DNA from: Rhodococcus sp. IEGM 1409
Lineage (GTDB): Bacteria > Actinomycetota > Actinomycetes > Mycobacteriales > Mycobacteriaceae
Assembly: GCF_030056735.1 (NCBI RefSeq)
Contig: NZ_JASHKN010000004.1
Span: 447,232 to 511,231, forward strand
Length of the DNA: 64,000 nucleotides
Direction: 5' to 3'
Shown here piece after piece: positions 1 through 11,936 of the stretch. The notes under the pieces are model-generated. The model was not told the DNA's origin. It did not search any database and was given only the letters and a program-made list of their open reading frames with translations. Numbering within the stretch: position 1 is the stretch's first letter; the number at the start of each line of letters is the position of its first letter. Position numbers and translations under genes: made by a program.

Positions 1-2
1 CC

Positions 3-479
3 AACAGCTGGGTTCAGACCGTCGAAGAGGTCGATCCGATCGAGCTTCTCGAAGTGCAGCTCTGCAACTCGGTCGCGCCCTTCATCCTCGTTTCGCGCCT
101 GCGCCCGTCGATGGCCGCGGCCGCTGCTCGACGCAAGTACGTCGTGAACGTTTCCGCCATGGAGGGTCAGTTCAGCCGCGCGTACAAGGGCCCTGGCCAC
201 CCGCACACCAACATGGCCAAGGCAGCACTGAACATGCTGACCCGCACCAGCTCCAAGGAATTGCTCGACGACGGCATCCTCATGACCGCCGTCGACACCG
301 GCTGGATCACCGACGAACGCCCGCACTTCACCAAGATGCGGCTGGCCGACGAAGGTTTCCACGCGCCACTCGACCTCGTCGACGGTGCAGCCCGCGTCTA
401 CGACCCCATCGTTCAGGGCGAACTGGGCGTCGACCTACACGGCTGCTTCCTCAAGGATTACCAACCCTCACCGTGGTGA
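3..479 (+). CDS. Short-chain dehydrogenase/reductase (SDR), 5'-truncated by window edge
   Basis: The reading frame is open from the window edge, so the N-terminal NAD(P)-binding Gly motif is missing. About 158 residues of the C-terminal half remain. They show the SDR layout: an 'NSVAPF' helix, then 'VVNVSAMEG' carrying the catalytic Ser region, then 'HTNMAKAALNMLTR' at the active-site helix. In classical SDRs that helix reads YxxxK. Here the Lys is present but the residue four before it is Thr, so the canonical catalytic Tyr is not at its usual place. The protein may use another residue or be a divergent subfamily. No substrate can be inferred. A 24-bp tandem repeat follows directly after the stop codon. 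Confidence 0.75.
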   Translation, partial: NSWVQTVEEVDPIELLEVQLCNSVAPFILVSRLRPSMAAAAARRKYVVNVSAMEGQFSRAYKGPGHPHTNMAKAALNMLTRTSSKELLDDGILMTAVDTGWITDERPHFTKMRLADEGFHAPLDLVDGAARVYDPIVQGELGVDLHGCFLKDYQPSPW

Positions 480-480
480 T

Positions 481-560
481 GGCGGCACCGCCGCAGTGAT
501 GACAGGCGGCACCGCCGCAGTGGTGACAGGCGGCACCGCCGCAGTGGTGACAGGCGGCAC
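481..560. repeat. 24-bp tandem repeat (3.3 copies), intergenic
   Basis: Three near-identical 24-bp units start at 481, 505 and 529, and a fourth partial copy starts at 553. Each unit carries GGCGG-CA-CCGCC, a self-complementary core able to form a small hairpin. The first unit differs from the others by one base (GTGATGACA against GTGGTGACA). The array lies just after the SDR stop and before the universal stress protein gene. It could act as a terminator-like structure or simply be a variable-number tandem repeat. Confidence 0.85.
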
Positions 561-684
561 GCCCGCGCCCCGATGTGGCGATCTCGTCACCCCCAAACCC
601 CCGTGTCGAGTAGCTCATTTCAGGTAGAGCACAGCATTGCAGGCGATAATGGACTGCGAACCTGCTCACCGACTCGGAGGAACC

Positions 685-1116
685 ATGACGATCGCCGTCG
701 TACACAAGGACAGCCCGGAAGGCCGCGCCGCAATCGTGGCCGCTGCACGGGAATCCGTGGGTCGAAGCGATGAACTCCTGGTTCTGCACGTCCTGGACGA
801 CGTCAACATCGGAGACACCGTCAACATCGGAGACTCCGAGGAGGATCGGGTCGCTCTTCGCGGCGAGATCCAGTCGGCGCTCGACGCCGGTGGATTCTCG
901 GAGACGAAGTGGGACCTGCGCACCACCGAGCACGACGGCGATCCGGTAACCGCGCTCGTCAACCTGGTGCACGGCGCGGGTGTCGATCTCCTGATCGTCG
1001 GAACGCGCCGGATGTCCCCCATCGGCAAGTTCCTGCTCGAACGCCCGCTGCAACGCCTGTTGCTCGAAGTCGAGGCTCCGATCCTCGTCGTCAAGGAACC
1101 CCTCCCCGTCGAGTGA
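685..1116 (+). CDS. Universal stress protein (UspA family)
   Basis: A single-domain Usp of 143 residues, the usual size for one domain. The ATG at 685 was chosen over a GTG/TTG about 48 bases upstream because a GGAGG box sits at 676-680. The fold order is visible: N-terminal strand 'MTIAVV', central 'LLVLHVLDD', then 'VDLLIVGTRRMSP' and C-terminal 'APILVVKE'. ATP-binding members carry G-x2-G-x9-G-S/T after the VG strand. Here the stretch reads GTRRMSPIGKFLLERP, so the second Gly and the terminal GS are not clearly kept, and ATP binding is doubtful. Residues 40-51 contain a short internal duplication (VNIGD twice, an 18-bp direct repeat at 802-837). A role in stress tolerance is inferred only from the family. 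Confidence 0.85.
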   Translation: MTIAVVHKDSPEGRAAIVAAARESVGRSDELLVLHVLDDVNIGDTVNIGDSEEDRVALRGEIQSALDAGGFSETKWDLRTTEHDGDPVTALVNLVHGAGVDLLIVGTRRMSPIGKFLLERPLQRLLLEVEAPILVVKEPLPVE

Positions 1117-1160
1117 CCGCCGTCACATCACTTTCCGGTACTCGTTTGTAGGCTGGCTCC

Positions 1161-2411
1161 ATGACTGGAACCTCGCCCGCCCGAGAACTCGACATCATCG
1201 TCTACGGAGCGAGCGGCTTCGTCGGAAAGCTGCTCGCCGACTACCTGGTCAAACACGCGCCCGAAGGCACGAAGATCGGCCTCGGCGGCCGCTCACTCGA
1301 GAAGTTGGCAGCCACCCGCGCGGATCTGGGTACCGCGGCTGCCGATCTCCCCCTGATCATCGCCGACGCCGACGACGCAACCGCGCTGAAGGCACTCGCA
1401 CAGCGAACCCGAGTCGTCGCCACCACGGTCGGTCCGTATGCCAAGTACGGCCACGCTCTTGTTCACGAATGCGCTTCCGCCGGAACTCATTACGTCGACC
1501 TCACCGGCGAGGTACTGTTCCACCGCGAGAGCATCGACGCCAACCACGACCTGGCGGTGTCGACCGGCGCCAGGATCGTCCATTCCTGCGGATTCGATTC
1601 CATCCCTTCCGATCTCGGAGTGCACGTCCTACACGAGAAGGTCGCTGCCGACGGCGCCGGCGAACTCACCGACACAACCCTGGTGGTCACCGCGCTCCGC
1701 GGTGGCGTGAGCGGTGGCACCATCGATTCGCTTCGCAATCAGATCGACGTGTCGAAAGACGATGCGCGCCTGCGGAAACTCGCGGCCTCGCCGTATTCAC
1801 TGAGCCCCGATCGTGATCGGGAGCCCGAACTCGGACGTCAGAGCGACGTGAGCGTGGTCGACGGCAAGAAGATCGATCTGTCATTGAAGGGGTGGAAGGC
1901 GCCGTTCGTGATGGCGTCGTACAACACCCGCGTCGTCCGTCGCAGCAATGCGTTGCGAGAGTGGACGTACGGCAAGAAGTTCAAGTACAGCGAGGTGATG
2001 AGCGTCGGTTCGTCGGTGGCGTCACCGGTGATCGCGGGCGGAGTGGCGGTCGGCCTCGGCGCGCTCGTCGCCGGACTCGCCCTTCCCCCGACACGCTTCC
2101 TTCTCGACAAGGTATTGCCTGCTCCCGGCGAAGGTCCGAGCGAGAGCACCCAGAAGAAGGGTCACTTCACGCTCGACGTGTTCACCACGACCACGACCGG
2201 CGCTCGATACACATCACGAGTGAAGGCGAAGGGCGACCCGGGATACAGCGCGACGGCGGTGATGCTCGGCGAATCTGCGTTGTCATTGGCGAAAGACCAA
2301 AAGGATCTTCCACCGGCCGCCGGCGTCTTGACCCCGGCGACAGCGCTCGGCGACGTCCTGGTCGAGCGTCTGCGCGCGGCTGGTTTCGAGATTTCCGCGC
2401 GCAAACTCTAG
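1161..2411 (+). CDS. Saccharopine dehydrogenase-like / trans-acting enoyl reductase family protein
   Basis: 416 residues. The N-terminus 'IIVYGASGFVGKLLA' is a Rossmann GxxGxxG NAD(P)-binding loop, and 'HSCGFDSIPSDLG' is a typical motif of this family. Around residues 292-315 a hydrophobic stretch rich in Gly, Ala and Val suggests a membrane contact. The family includes mycobacterial Rv2449c and the PDIM trans-acting enoyl reductase Rv2953, which reduce enoyl groups on lipid chains. Whether this copy does so is inference, since no polyketide synthase is nearby. It stands alone, 44 bases after the stress protein gene, with an ATG start at 1161. Confidence 0.8.
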   Translation: MTGTSPARELDIIVYGASGFVGKLLADYLVKHAPEGTKIGLGGRSLEKLAATRADLGTAAADLPLIIADADDATALKALAQRTRVVATTVGPYAKYGHALVHECASAGTHYVDLTGEVLFHRESIDANHDLAVSTGARIVHSCGFDSIPSDLGVHVLHEKVAADGAGELTDTTLVVTALRGGVSGGTIDSLRNQIDVSKDDARLRKLAASPYSLSPDRDREPELGRQSDVSVVDGKKIDLSLKGWKAPFVMASYNTRVVRRSNALREWTYGKKFKYSEVMSVGSSVASPVIAGGVAVGLGALVAGLALPPTRFLLDKVLPAPGEGPSESTQKKGHFTLDVFTTTTTGARYTSRVKAKGDPGYSATAVMLGESALSLAKDQKDLPPAAGVLTPATALGDVLVERLRAAGFEISARKL

Positions 2412-2563
2412 ACAGAACGAATTTCACTTGATCGTTTCAGCTCTTCGCGCCCGATTATCGCAGCTCAGGGCGCGGACAGCGGTGGGAATACTCCCAGGTA
2501 ACATTGGTGTTGGTTCATGGCATCCATATGTGGTGCTCCGCTTTCGGAAAAGTGAGGCTATTC

Positions 2564-4747
2564 ATGACTGAGCGCGTTCAGGTCGGCAGTCTTCAGGTTG
2601 CCAAGGTTCTCTACGACTTCGTGGTCGAGGAGGCTCTTCCCGGCACCGGTGTAGATGCCGAAACGTTCTGGGCCGGCGCCGACAAGGTCATCACCGAGCT
2701 CGCACCGAAGAACCGCGACTTGCTTGCCAAGCGTGACGATCTGCAGGCTCAGATCGATCAGTGGCATCGCGATAATGCCGGCGCTCCCATCGACGCCGCC
2801 GCATACAAGGCCTTCCTGCAGGAGATCGGTTACCTCCTGCCGACGCCGGCCGAGTTCTCGGTCACCACCGCGAACGTCGACACCGAGATCACCTCCACGG
2901 CGGGCCCGCAGTTGGTCGTCCCGATCCTCAACGCGCGCTTCGCACTCAACGCGTCCAACGCCCGCTGGGGTTCGTTGTACGACGCGCTGTACGGCACCAA
3001 CGCCATCTCGGAGGAGAACGGCGCCGAGAAGGGTTCCGGCTACAACAAGGTCCGCGGCGACAAGGTCATCGCCTGGGCGCGTGAATTCCTCGACGCCGCA
3101 GCACCTCTCGCGTCGGGATCGCATGCAGATTCAACCAAGTACATTGTCGACGGCAGTGAACTGAAGATCACGTTGGCAGGCGGTACGGTCACCACGCTCG
3201 CCCAGCCGGAGAAGTTCGTCGGATACCTCGGCGAGAAGGACGCACCCACGAGCATCCTGCTGCTCAACAACGGACTGCACGCCGAGATCCAGATCGATGC
3301 ATCCTCGCCGATCGGCAGCACCGACGCCGCCGGCGTCAAGGACGTCGTTCTCGAATCCGCCGTCACCACCATCATGGACTTCGAGGACTCGGTCGCCGCC
3401 GTCGACGCCGACGACAAGGTTGTCGGCTACCGGAACTGGTTGGGCCTCAACCGCGGTGATTTGTCCGAGGAGATCAAGAAGGGCGCCAAGTCCTTCACTC
3501 GTACGCTCAACGGCGACCGTAAGTACACCGCCGTCGACGGCAGCGAACTCAGCCTGCACGGTCGTTCACTTCTGTTCGTCCGCAACGTCGGTCACCTCAT
3601 GACCAACCCCGCGATCCTCGACGCCGACGGTAACGAGGTTCCCGAGGGCATTCTCGACGCTTTGATCACCAGCACCTGTGCAGTGCACGGCCTGTCGATC
3701 AGTGACGCCAACGGCCCGCTCGACAACAGCCGCACCGGCTCGATCTACATCGTCAAGCCCAAGCAGCACGGTCCCGAGGAAGTTGCCTTCACCACCGAAC
3801 TGTTCGGCCGCGTCGAGCAGGTCCTCGGGCTTCCGGAGAACACGCTCAAGGTCGGCATCATGGACGAGGAGCGTCGTACGACGGTCAACCTCGCTGCCTG
3901 CATCAAGGAAGCCGTCGACCGCGTCGTGTTCATCAACACCGGCTTCCTCGACCGCACCGGCGACGAGATCCACACCTCCATGGAAGCCGGCGCGATGGTG
4001 CGCAAGGCCGAGATGAAGAAGCAGAAGTGGATCGGCGCCTACGAAGACTGGAACGTCGACACGGGACTGGCCTGCGGTCTGCAGGGCAAGGCTCAGATCG
4101 GCAAGGGCATGTGGGCAATGACCGAGCTGATGGCTGACATGCTCGAGCAGAAGATCGGCCACCCCAAGGCCGGCGCCAACACCGCGTGGGTGCCTTCGCC
4201 GACCGGCGCAACGCTGCACGCGACGCACTACCATCGCGTCGACGTGTTCGCTGTTCAGGACGGGCTGAAGGGTAAGCCGCGCGCGAGCGTCGACGACATC
4301 CTGACCATCCCGCTCGCTCCCAGCACCGACTGGACCGACGCGGAGAAGAAGGAAGAACTCGACAACAACTGCCAGTCCATCCTCGGTTACGTCGTCCGCT
4401 GGATCGACGCCGGCGTCGGCTGCTCCAAGGTTCCCGACATCCACGATGTCGCGCTCATGGAGGACCGCGCCACCCTGCGCATCTCGAGCCAGCTGCTCGC
4501 CAACTGGCTGCGTCACGGCATCGTCAGCGAAACCGACGTCGTGAGTGCACTCGAGCGCATGGCACCGGTTGTCGACCGTCAGAACGAGGGCGACGCCGAG
4601 TACCGCAACATGGCACCTGATTTCGATTCCAACATCGCTTTCCAGGCTGCCAAGGAACTCATCCTGGAAGGTGCGAAGCAGCCCAGCGGATACACGGAGC
4701 CGATCCTGCATCGCCGCCGCCGCGAGTACAAGGCTGCCAACGCCTGA
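2564..4747 (+). CDS. glcB: Malate synthase G
   Basis: Condenses glyoxylate with acetyl-CoA to malate, the second step of the glyoxylate shunt, in the cytosol. The 727 residues match the family length (723-741). The ATG at 2564 (MTERVQVG) fits homologous N-termini; the open frame runs 20 codons further upstream without family similarity. Key segments include '[14 protein letters not shown]' with the active-site Arg, '[11 protein letters not shown]', '[21 protein letters not shown]' and '[20 protein letters not shown]'. The last contains the catalytic Asp at about residue 634, aligned with Asp633 of the M. tuberculosis enzyme. It lies near gcvP and gcvH, as glcB does in mycobacteria. A hairpin follows at 4778-4815. 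No operator for glyoxylate-shunt regulators was recognised upstream. Confidence 0.97.
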   Translation: MTERVQVGSLQVAKVLYDFVVEEALPGTGVDAETFWAGADKVITELAPKNRDLLAKRDDLQAQIDQWHRDNAGAPIDAAAYKAFLQEIGYLLPTPAEFSVTTANVDTEITSTAGPQLVVPILNARFALNASNARWGSLYDALYGTNAISEENGAEKGSGYNKVRGDKVIAWAREFLDAAAPLASGSHADSTKYIVDGSELKITLAGGTVTTLAQPEKFVGYLGEKDAPTSILLLNNGLHAEIQIDASSPIGSTDAAGVKDVVLESAVTTIMDFEDSVAAVDADDKVVGYRNWLGLNRGDLSEEIKKGAKSFTRTLNGDRKYTAVDGSELSLHGRSLLFVRNVGHLMTNPAILDADGNEVPEGILDALITSTCAVHGLSISDANGPLDNSRTGSIYIVKPKQHGPEEVAFTTELFGRVEQVLGLPENTLKVGIMDEERRTTVNLAACIKEAVDRVVFINTGFLDRTGDEIHTSMEAGAMVRKAEMKKQKWIGAYEDWNVDTGLACGLQGKAQIGKGMWAMTELMADMLEQKIGHPKAGANTAWVPSPTGATLHATHYHRVDVFAVQDGLKGKPRASVDDILTIPLAPSTDWTDAEKKEELDNNCQSILGYVVRWIDAGVGCSKVPDIHDVALMEDRATLRISSQLLANWLRHGIVSETDVVSALERMAPVVDRQNEGDAEYRNMAPDFDSNIAFQAAKELILEGAKQPSGYTEPILHRRRREYKAANA

Positions 4748-4777
4748 TTTCACCTCGCTGAACTCGAAGCTGAACCC

Positions 4778-4815
4778 GAACAGCCTCGGCACCGCTCCCG
4801 GTGTCGAGGCTGTTC
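4778..4815 (+). terminator. GC-rich hairpin after malate synthase gene (terminator-like, no U-tract)
   Basis: GAACAGCCTCG at 4778-4788 pairs perfectly with CGAGGCTGTTC at 4805-4815. Inner pairs extend towards a small loop. The structure follows the glcB stop by 31 bases and has no T-run, like many actinobacterial terminators. Confidence 0.6.
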
Positions 4816-4906
4816 GCGTAGGCCCCGAAGATTCGTCACTAGACTGGCCGAGGACACAAGTCCGTTCAAGAGACATTCTTCGAGTGACCGAGTTAGGGCA
4901 AGGTAC

Positions 4907-6601
4907 GTGGGCGAACATCGCGGCGGGTCAGGCGCCAGAGGTATCAGCAAGGGGCCGATTCTCGTCGTCGTGCTGATCGCCTTGATCGTGGCAGGCTTCT
5001 TCGGGTGGAAGGCCCTCAGCAACAGGATCGACGATCAGGGGCAGCAGGCAGCAGGTACGTGCGTCGAAGGTAACAAGACACTCGACGTCACCGCGGATCC
5101 GTCCATCGCGCCGCAAGTCGAGGAATTGGCCAAGCGGTACACCCAGACCTCGCCGGTGGTGCGCGATCACTGCATCGCCGTCGCGGTACACGGTGCACCG
5201 TCCTCGTCCGTCTCGACGGCACTCGAAGCCGGTCCGGAGGCACCCTGGGACGACGCAGCCCTGGGACCGCGTCCCTCGCTGTGGATCCCGACGAGTTCGT
5301 TCGAGCTCGCGCCGTTGGTCGGCAAGGCCGTGATCAACGGTGATCCTCGCTCGCTTGCGAGTTCCCCGATCGTTCTGGCCGTCAGCCCCGAGACCGCTGC
5401 AGCATTGGACAGCGCAGCGTCGGCGTGGAAATCGCTGCCGTCGGATGTGACACTCGCCCTGCCGGTCGGTAGTACCGAAACCTCGATGGCTGCACAGGCA
5501 ATCGCCGCCGACATCGCCGACGCGGGTACCGGTCCGGTCACGACGGATCAGGCAAAGTCCGCTCAGGTCAACAGTGCGCTCAGTGCGCGTGCTTTACAGT
5601 TCCAATCCCTGCCGACTCCTCCCGCATCCACAGCCGAAGCCCTCGGAGCCTTGAGTGCCGGAACTCCGGATTCGGTGAAAGCCGTTCCGGCAACGGAACA
5701 GTCGATAGCGCAGAGCGCGAACCCGGCGATGACGACGTACTCCCCTGCCGGCGCAACGCCCGTCGCGGATTATCCGGCGGTCATCACCTCGGGGAGCGGG
5801 ATCGATGAAACCGCGTCGCGCGCAGCGGCGCAGTTCGCCGATTTCATGCGCGAGTCCAGCCAGTCACAGTTGTTCGTGGGCGCCGGTTTCCGGGTCGAGG
5901 GTCACGAACTTCCCGATCTCGGCGGAGTGTCCGCAGCCAAGTTCTCGTCCACGTTGACACCGGCTTCCGCCGAAACCGCAGCGGCACTCGGTGAAATAGT
6001 GGCCAACCCGGTCTCGCCGCGTAGTGCCACCATTCTGATGGACACGTCGGAGTCGATGGGCACCGACGACGGTGGCAATACTCGCTTGGCGAATGTTGCT
6101 GCGGCATTGAATACTCAATTAGGTCGCAGCCCTGACGCTTCCGACATCGGCCTTCGCGAGTTCAGCACCAACACGGACGGAAGACCTTCCGAGCGTGTCC
6201 TGGTTCCGGGTGGTTCGCTGTCCGAGCCGAATCGGCGCGCCACGATCACCGATTTCCTCAACGGGCTTCGCGCCGGCGGAAAGACCTCCAAGTATCCGGC
6301 GCTTGCCAGTTCGTACAAGGCTGCGGTGGACGGTTTCGACGCGGGACGGGCCAACTCGGTGTTGCTGATCACCTCGAGTACACCTGACGAATCCACCACG
6401 ACGCGAACCGAATTACTCAGCGCGATCGCCGCTGCGGGTAATCCGTCGCGTCCGGTGCAGGTCGACGTGATCGCAGTCGGTGCAGGCAACGACGTCTCTA
6501 CGCTCCAAGACGTGTCGGATCGGACGGGCGGAACTTTGGTTCGCGTCGATTCGACGTACGACCCGGCGCTCGCCGCCGCAGTGACAAAGATGCTGTCCTG
6601 A
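4907..6601 (+). CDS. Membrane-anchored protein with substrate-binding-like and VWA domains
   Basis: 564 residues from a GTG start; no earlier in-frame start was seen. Residues about 17-36 form one transmembrane segment preceded by a basic N-terminus, so most of the protein should lie outside the membrane. Residues about 50-345 resemble a periplasmic substrate-binding fold of the type fused to VWA domains in actinobacteria. Residues 375-564 form a von Willebrand A domain with the MIDAS motif DxSxS (DTSES from Asp379). It could bind an extracellular ligand in a metal-dependent way; the partner is unknown. Its stop overlaps the next start by one base (TGATG), so it is probably co-translated with the phosphoesterase. 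Confidence 0.78.
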   Translation: MGEHRGGSGARGISKGPILVVVLIALIVAGFFGWKALSNRIDDQGQQAAGTCVEGNKTLDVTADPSIAPQVEELAKRYTQTSPVVRDHCIAVAVHGAPSSSVSTALEAGPEAPWDDAALGPRPSLWIPTSSFELAPLVGKAVINGDPRSLASSPIVLAVSPETAAALDSAASAWKSLPSDVTLALPVGSTETSMAAQAIAADIADAGTGPVTTDQAKSAQVNSALSARALQFQSLPTPPASTAEALGALSAGTPDSVKAVPATEQSIAQSANPAMTTYSPAGATPVADYPAVITSGSGIDETASRAAAQFADFMRESSQSQLFVGAGFRVEGHELPDLGGVSAAKFSSTLTPASAETAAALGEIVANPVSPRSATILMDTSESMGTDDGGNTRLANVAAALNTQLGRSPDASDIGLREFSTNTDGRPSERVLVPGGSLSEPNRRATITDFLNGLRAGGKTSKYPALASSYKAAVDGFDAGRANSVLLITSSTPDESTTTRTELLSAIAAAGNPSRPVQVDVIAVGAGNDVSTLQDVSDRTGGTLVRVDSTYDPALAAAVTKMLS

Positions 6602-7749
6602 TGGGGCGCGTCGCGGTTTTCGCGGTTCTCCTCGCCCTTCTGACCTGGTTCCTGCACCGCAGACTCGTTCGTGCCACGGGCATGCCGAGACGATGGGCTC
6701 GCCTTGCCGACACTGCGCTTGTCGTCTTGGGGGTCTCGACGCTCATCGGGGTCGGTAGCGGCGAAATCTTCCCGACGTCGTGGGCGCGACCTATCGGATT
6801 CCTCGGATGGGTCTGGCTGGCCTCCTGGCTGTACCTGATTCCAGGACTGCTCGTGATCGGCCTGTTTGCCGGGATCAGTCGTCTGCGTGCACGTCGCACG
6901 GACACTACCGCCGAAGTCGACCCGTCCAAGCGTCGTACGCTGCAGTTGGCCACAGCGGCAGTCACTCTCGCGGCGTTGGGCACCGCCGGGTACGGCGTCT
7001 ACGAGGCGTCGAACCCGAAGGTCTCCCGAATTCGGGTCCCCGTGGCACGCCTGCCCGAGGGCTTCAACGGATACCGGATCGCCCTGATCACCGACCTGCA
7101 CGTGGGTCCGGCCCGCGGGGTCGAGTTCACTCGTAAGGTGGTCGAGATCGTCAATGCGCAGAACGTCGATCTGATTGCGATCGGCGGGGACCTCGTCGAC
7201 GGCACCGTCGCGAAAGTTGCACCCGATCTTGCTCCGCTCGCCGATCTTCGGGCGCCGGACGGAATCTTCGGAGTCAGCGGCAACCACGAGTTCTACGCCG
7301 ACGACGGTGGCAAGTGGCTGGACGTGTGGGAAACCCTGGGGATCACCACCCTTCGCAACAGCCGAGCCTCGATCCAGCATGACGGCGACACCATCGACAT
7401 CGTGGGCATCCACGACTACACCTCACCGGCCCCGTACGAGCCGAATCTGACAGCCGCCCTCGTAGGCCACGATCCGAATACGTTCGCCTTGCTTCTCGCG
7501 CACGAACCGCGCCAGGCGATCGAAGCGTCCGAAATGGGTATCGATCTGCAACTGTCCGGGCACACCCACGGCGGGCAGATGTGGCCGCTGCGCTATCTCG
7601 TTCCGCTGCAGCAGCCGTCGGTGCAGGGTTTGGACAAGATCGGAAACACCGTGCTGTACACGACGCGTGGCGCCGGGGCCTGGGGCCCTCCGGTACGCGT
7701 CGGCGCACCGCCGGAGATCACCGTTCTCGAACTCGTACTCGAGAACTGA
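6601..7749 (+). CDS. Membrane-bound metallophosphoesterase (calcineurin-like, YkuE type)
   Basis: 382 residues. The first 130 hold about three hydrophobic helices plus an Arg-rich loop. The rest is a calcineurin-like phosphoesterase domain with the full metal-ligand set in order: 'ITDLHVG' (D, H), 'GGDLVDG' (D), 'GNHEFY' (N, H), 'LLLAHEP' (H) and 'SGHTHGGQ' (H, H). This family uses a two-metal centre to cleave phosphodiesters or phosphomonoesters, and members close to YkuE act at the membrane. The substrate here is unknown. The gene overlaps the VWA gene by one base and converges on gcvP with a 36-base gap. Confidence 0.88.
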   Translation: MGRVAVFAVLLALLTWFLHRRLVRATGMPRRWARLADTALVVLGVSTLIGVGSGEIFPTSWARPIGFLGWVWLASWLYLIPGLLVIGLFAGISRLRARRTDTTAEVDPSKRRTLQLATAAVTLAALGTAGYGVYEASNPKVSRIRVPVARLPEGFNGYRIALITDLHVGPARGVEFTRKVVEIVNAQNVDLIAIGGDLVDGTVAKVAPDLAPLADLRAPDGIFGVSGNHEFYADDGGKWLDVWETLGITTLRNSRASIQHDGDTIDIVGIHDYTSPAPYEPNLTAALVGHDPNTFALLLAHEPRQAIEASEMGIDLQLSGHTHGGQMWPLRYLVPLQQPSVQGLDKIGNTVLYTTRGAGAWGPPVRVGAPPEITVLELVLEN

Positions 7750-7785
7750 TGATCTCCGGCGGCTGGTGAACTAATTACCTGCGAA

Positions 7786-10644
<2,859 letters not shown>

Positions 10645-10689
10645 GACAACTCCCAGACAGATCGGAGGATCAGGACACACACCGACCTG

Positions 10690-10975
10690 CGGTGTGTTCC
10701 TCCCCCTCTGTCGCATGCTCGATTCCCGAGCGCCTGAGAGATTCGGTAGTGATCCGCCAATCGACGGAAGCCACAGCCTTTCCCCGTCGGCGGGTGGGTT
10801 GTCCCACCGCTTTCCAGAGGCGTCGGAGCCCGTACGGTCCTTGGTGCCTGAGAGATTGACGGGGAGGTATTGCTCCTTCGGCGCCCTGATCCCGCTCACC
10901 ACTGGCCTTTGAAGCAAAAACTGAAACAAAGACAAGTCGGTGAATCGGTATCCGAGGCTCTCCCGTACGCCGGCG
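10690..10975 (-). promoter_or_regulatory. Tandem glycine riboswitch upstream of gcvP
   Basis: On the minus strand the leader holds two glycine aptamers. The first begins near GGGAGAGC (10958-10965). It continues with GCCGAAGGAGCAA (about 10871-10883), CTCTCAGGC (about 10846-10854) and CTCTGGAAAG (10810-10819). The second carries ACCGAATCTCTCAGGC (about 10732-10747) and ends with a GACAGAGGGGGAGG-like segment (10699-10711). These are conserved glycine-aptamer motifs, and the position just ahead of gcvP is classical. Glycine binding usually switches expression on. No clear expression-platform terminator was identified. Confidence 0.93.
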
Positions 10976-11046
10976 ACGCAGGCCCAGTCTAGTAGACCGA
11001 GGCGCCTACCTGCACCGTGGCATCCTCCAAAGAGATGTGACGTAGG

Positions 11047-11664
11047 TTATCCGGTTTTGCGGCTGGCGCGATTCTTACGTCGTGAGGCCAACTCGTCTTC
11101 CGGGTTGGGATCACTTTCACCGCCGTCGGCGCGCTCGGCCGGGAAGTCGGCGATGGTTCCGGTGAGTTCACGCATGGCGCCGCTGACCGCGATGCCGAAT
11201 ACACCCTGCCCACCTTGAAGAAGGTCGACGACCTCTTCGGGAGACGTGCATTCGTAGACGGTGGTGCCGTCGGAGAAGAGCGTGATGTTGGCAAGATCGC
11301 GCACGCCGCGCTTACGCAGGTGATCGACGGCAACGCGGATGTTCTGCAGTGAGATTCCGGTGTCGAGCAGACGCTTCACGATCTTCAGGACGAGGATGTC
11401 CTTGAAGGAGTACAGACGCTGACTACCGGATCCGGCAGCGCCGCGGATGGACGGCACGACCAACGACGTCCGTGCCCAGTAGTCGAGCTGGCGATAAGTG
11501 ATGCCGGCAATCTGGCAAGCGCTGGGTACTCGGTATCCGACCAGATCGTCAGGAATGGAGTCGTCCGGGAACAAGCCGGGCTGCAGCTCTTCGGAAGACA
11601 TTTGTGCAGTCGGATCGGCACTACCGGTTATGCCCGTTCCGCGCTCATTCGACTGTTCTTCCAC
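11047..11664 (-). CDS. MerR-family transcriptional regulator (Rv1830 type)
   Basis: 205 residues from a GTG start with a GGGAG box about eight bases upstream. Residues 40-110 hold a winged helix-turn-helix of MerR type ('SACQIAGITYRQLDYWARTSLV' region, 'RLYSFKDILVLKIVKRLLDTGISLQNIR'). The C-terminus is not a typical metal- or drug-binding domain, and the tail is basic (RRKNRASRKTG). The gene lies between gcvP and the DUF151 gene, as Rv1830 does in M. tuberculosis. An imperfect dyad at 11885-11907 in its upstream region is a candidate MerR-type operator. The regulatory target is unknown; location suggests a link to glycine cleavage or cell-cycle genes. Confidence 0.88.
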   Translation of the reverse strand: MEEQSNERGTGITGSADPTAQMSSEELQPGLFPDDSIPDDLVGYRVPSACQIAGITYRQLDYWARTSLVVPSIRGAAGSGSQRLYSFKDILVLKIVKRLLDTGISLQNIRVAVDHLRKRGVRDLANITLFSDGTTVYECTSPEEVVDLLQGGQGVFGIAVSGAMRELTGTIADFPAERADGGESDPNPEDELASRRKNRASRKTG

Positions 11665-11884
11665 TGCCGTCTCCCTCTCGCTTCGCCATCATGTAACCAA
11701 CCTGTGCTATCAGCAGTCACGAGGATCCCGTGCCGACCGAACTTTCAGATGTGAATCCAAGGCAGGTAATTCCATGAGTGGACTTACCCAGAGTACGCCT
11801 CGATCGACAAGGCGAGAAGATCTCCACCGCACGCAACGCTAAGACCAGGAGGGTGCGCGGTCAACGCAACACGCCGACCGAGAC

Positions 11885-11907
11885 TCAACCTCTACTTGAG
11901 AGTTGAA
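11885..11907. promoter_or_regulatory. Imperfect dyad, candidate MerR-family operator
   Basis: The segment reads CAACCTCTACTTGAGAGTTG inside a slightly longer A/T-flanked stretch. CAACTCTC on one strand faces GAGGTTG with one base unpaired. MerR-type operators are near-palindromes of this length and often contain ACTTGAG-like halves. It lies about 225 bases upstream of the Rv1830-like MerR start, in the only sizeable gap between DUF151 and that gene. Binding is inference. Confidence 0.4.
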
Positions 11908-11936
11908 GACTAAAGTCCGTAACCGGTCAATTCACG

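Noticed and set aside
3566..4918. Long open frame of 450 codons antisense to malate synthase
   Set aside because: It is the high-GC shadow of glcB, with no domain and no ribosome site.
10645..10935. N-terminal extension of gcvP by 97 codons
   Set aside because: The stretch is the glycine riboswitch; homologues start at the GTG at 10644, which has its own ribosome site.
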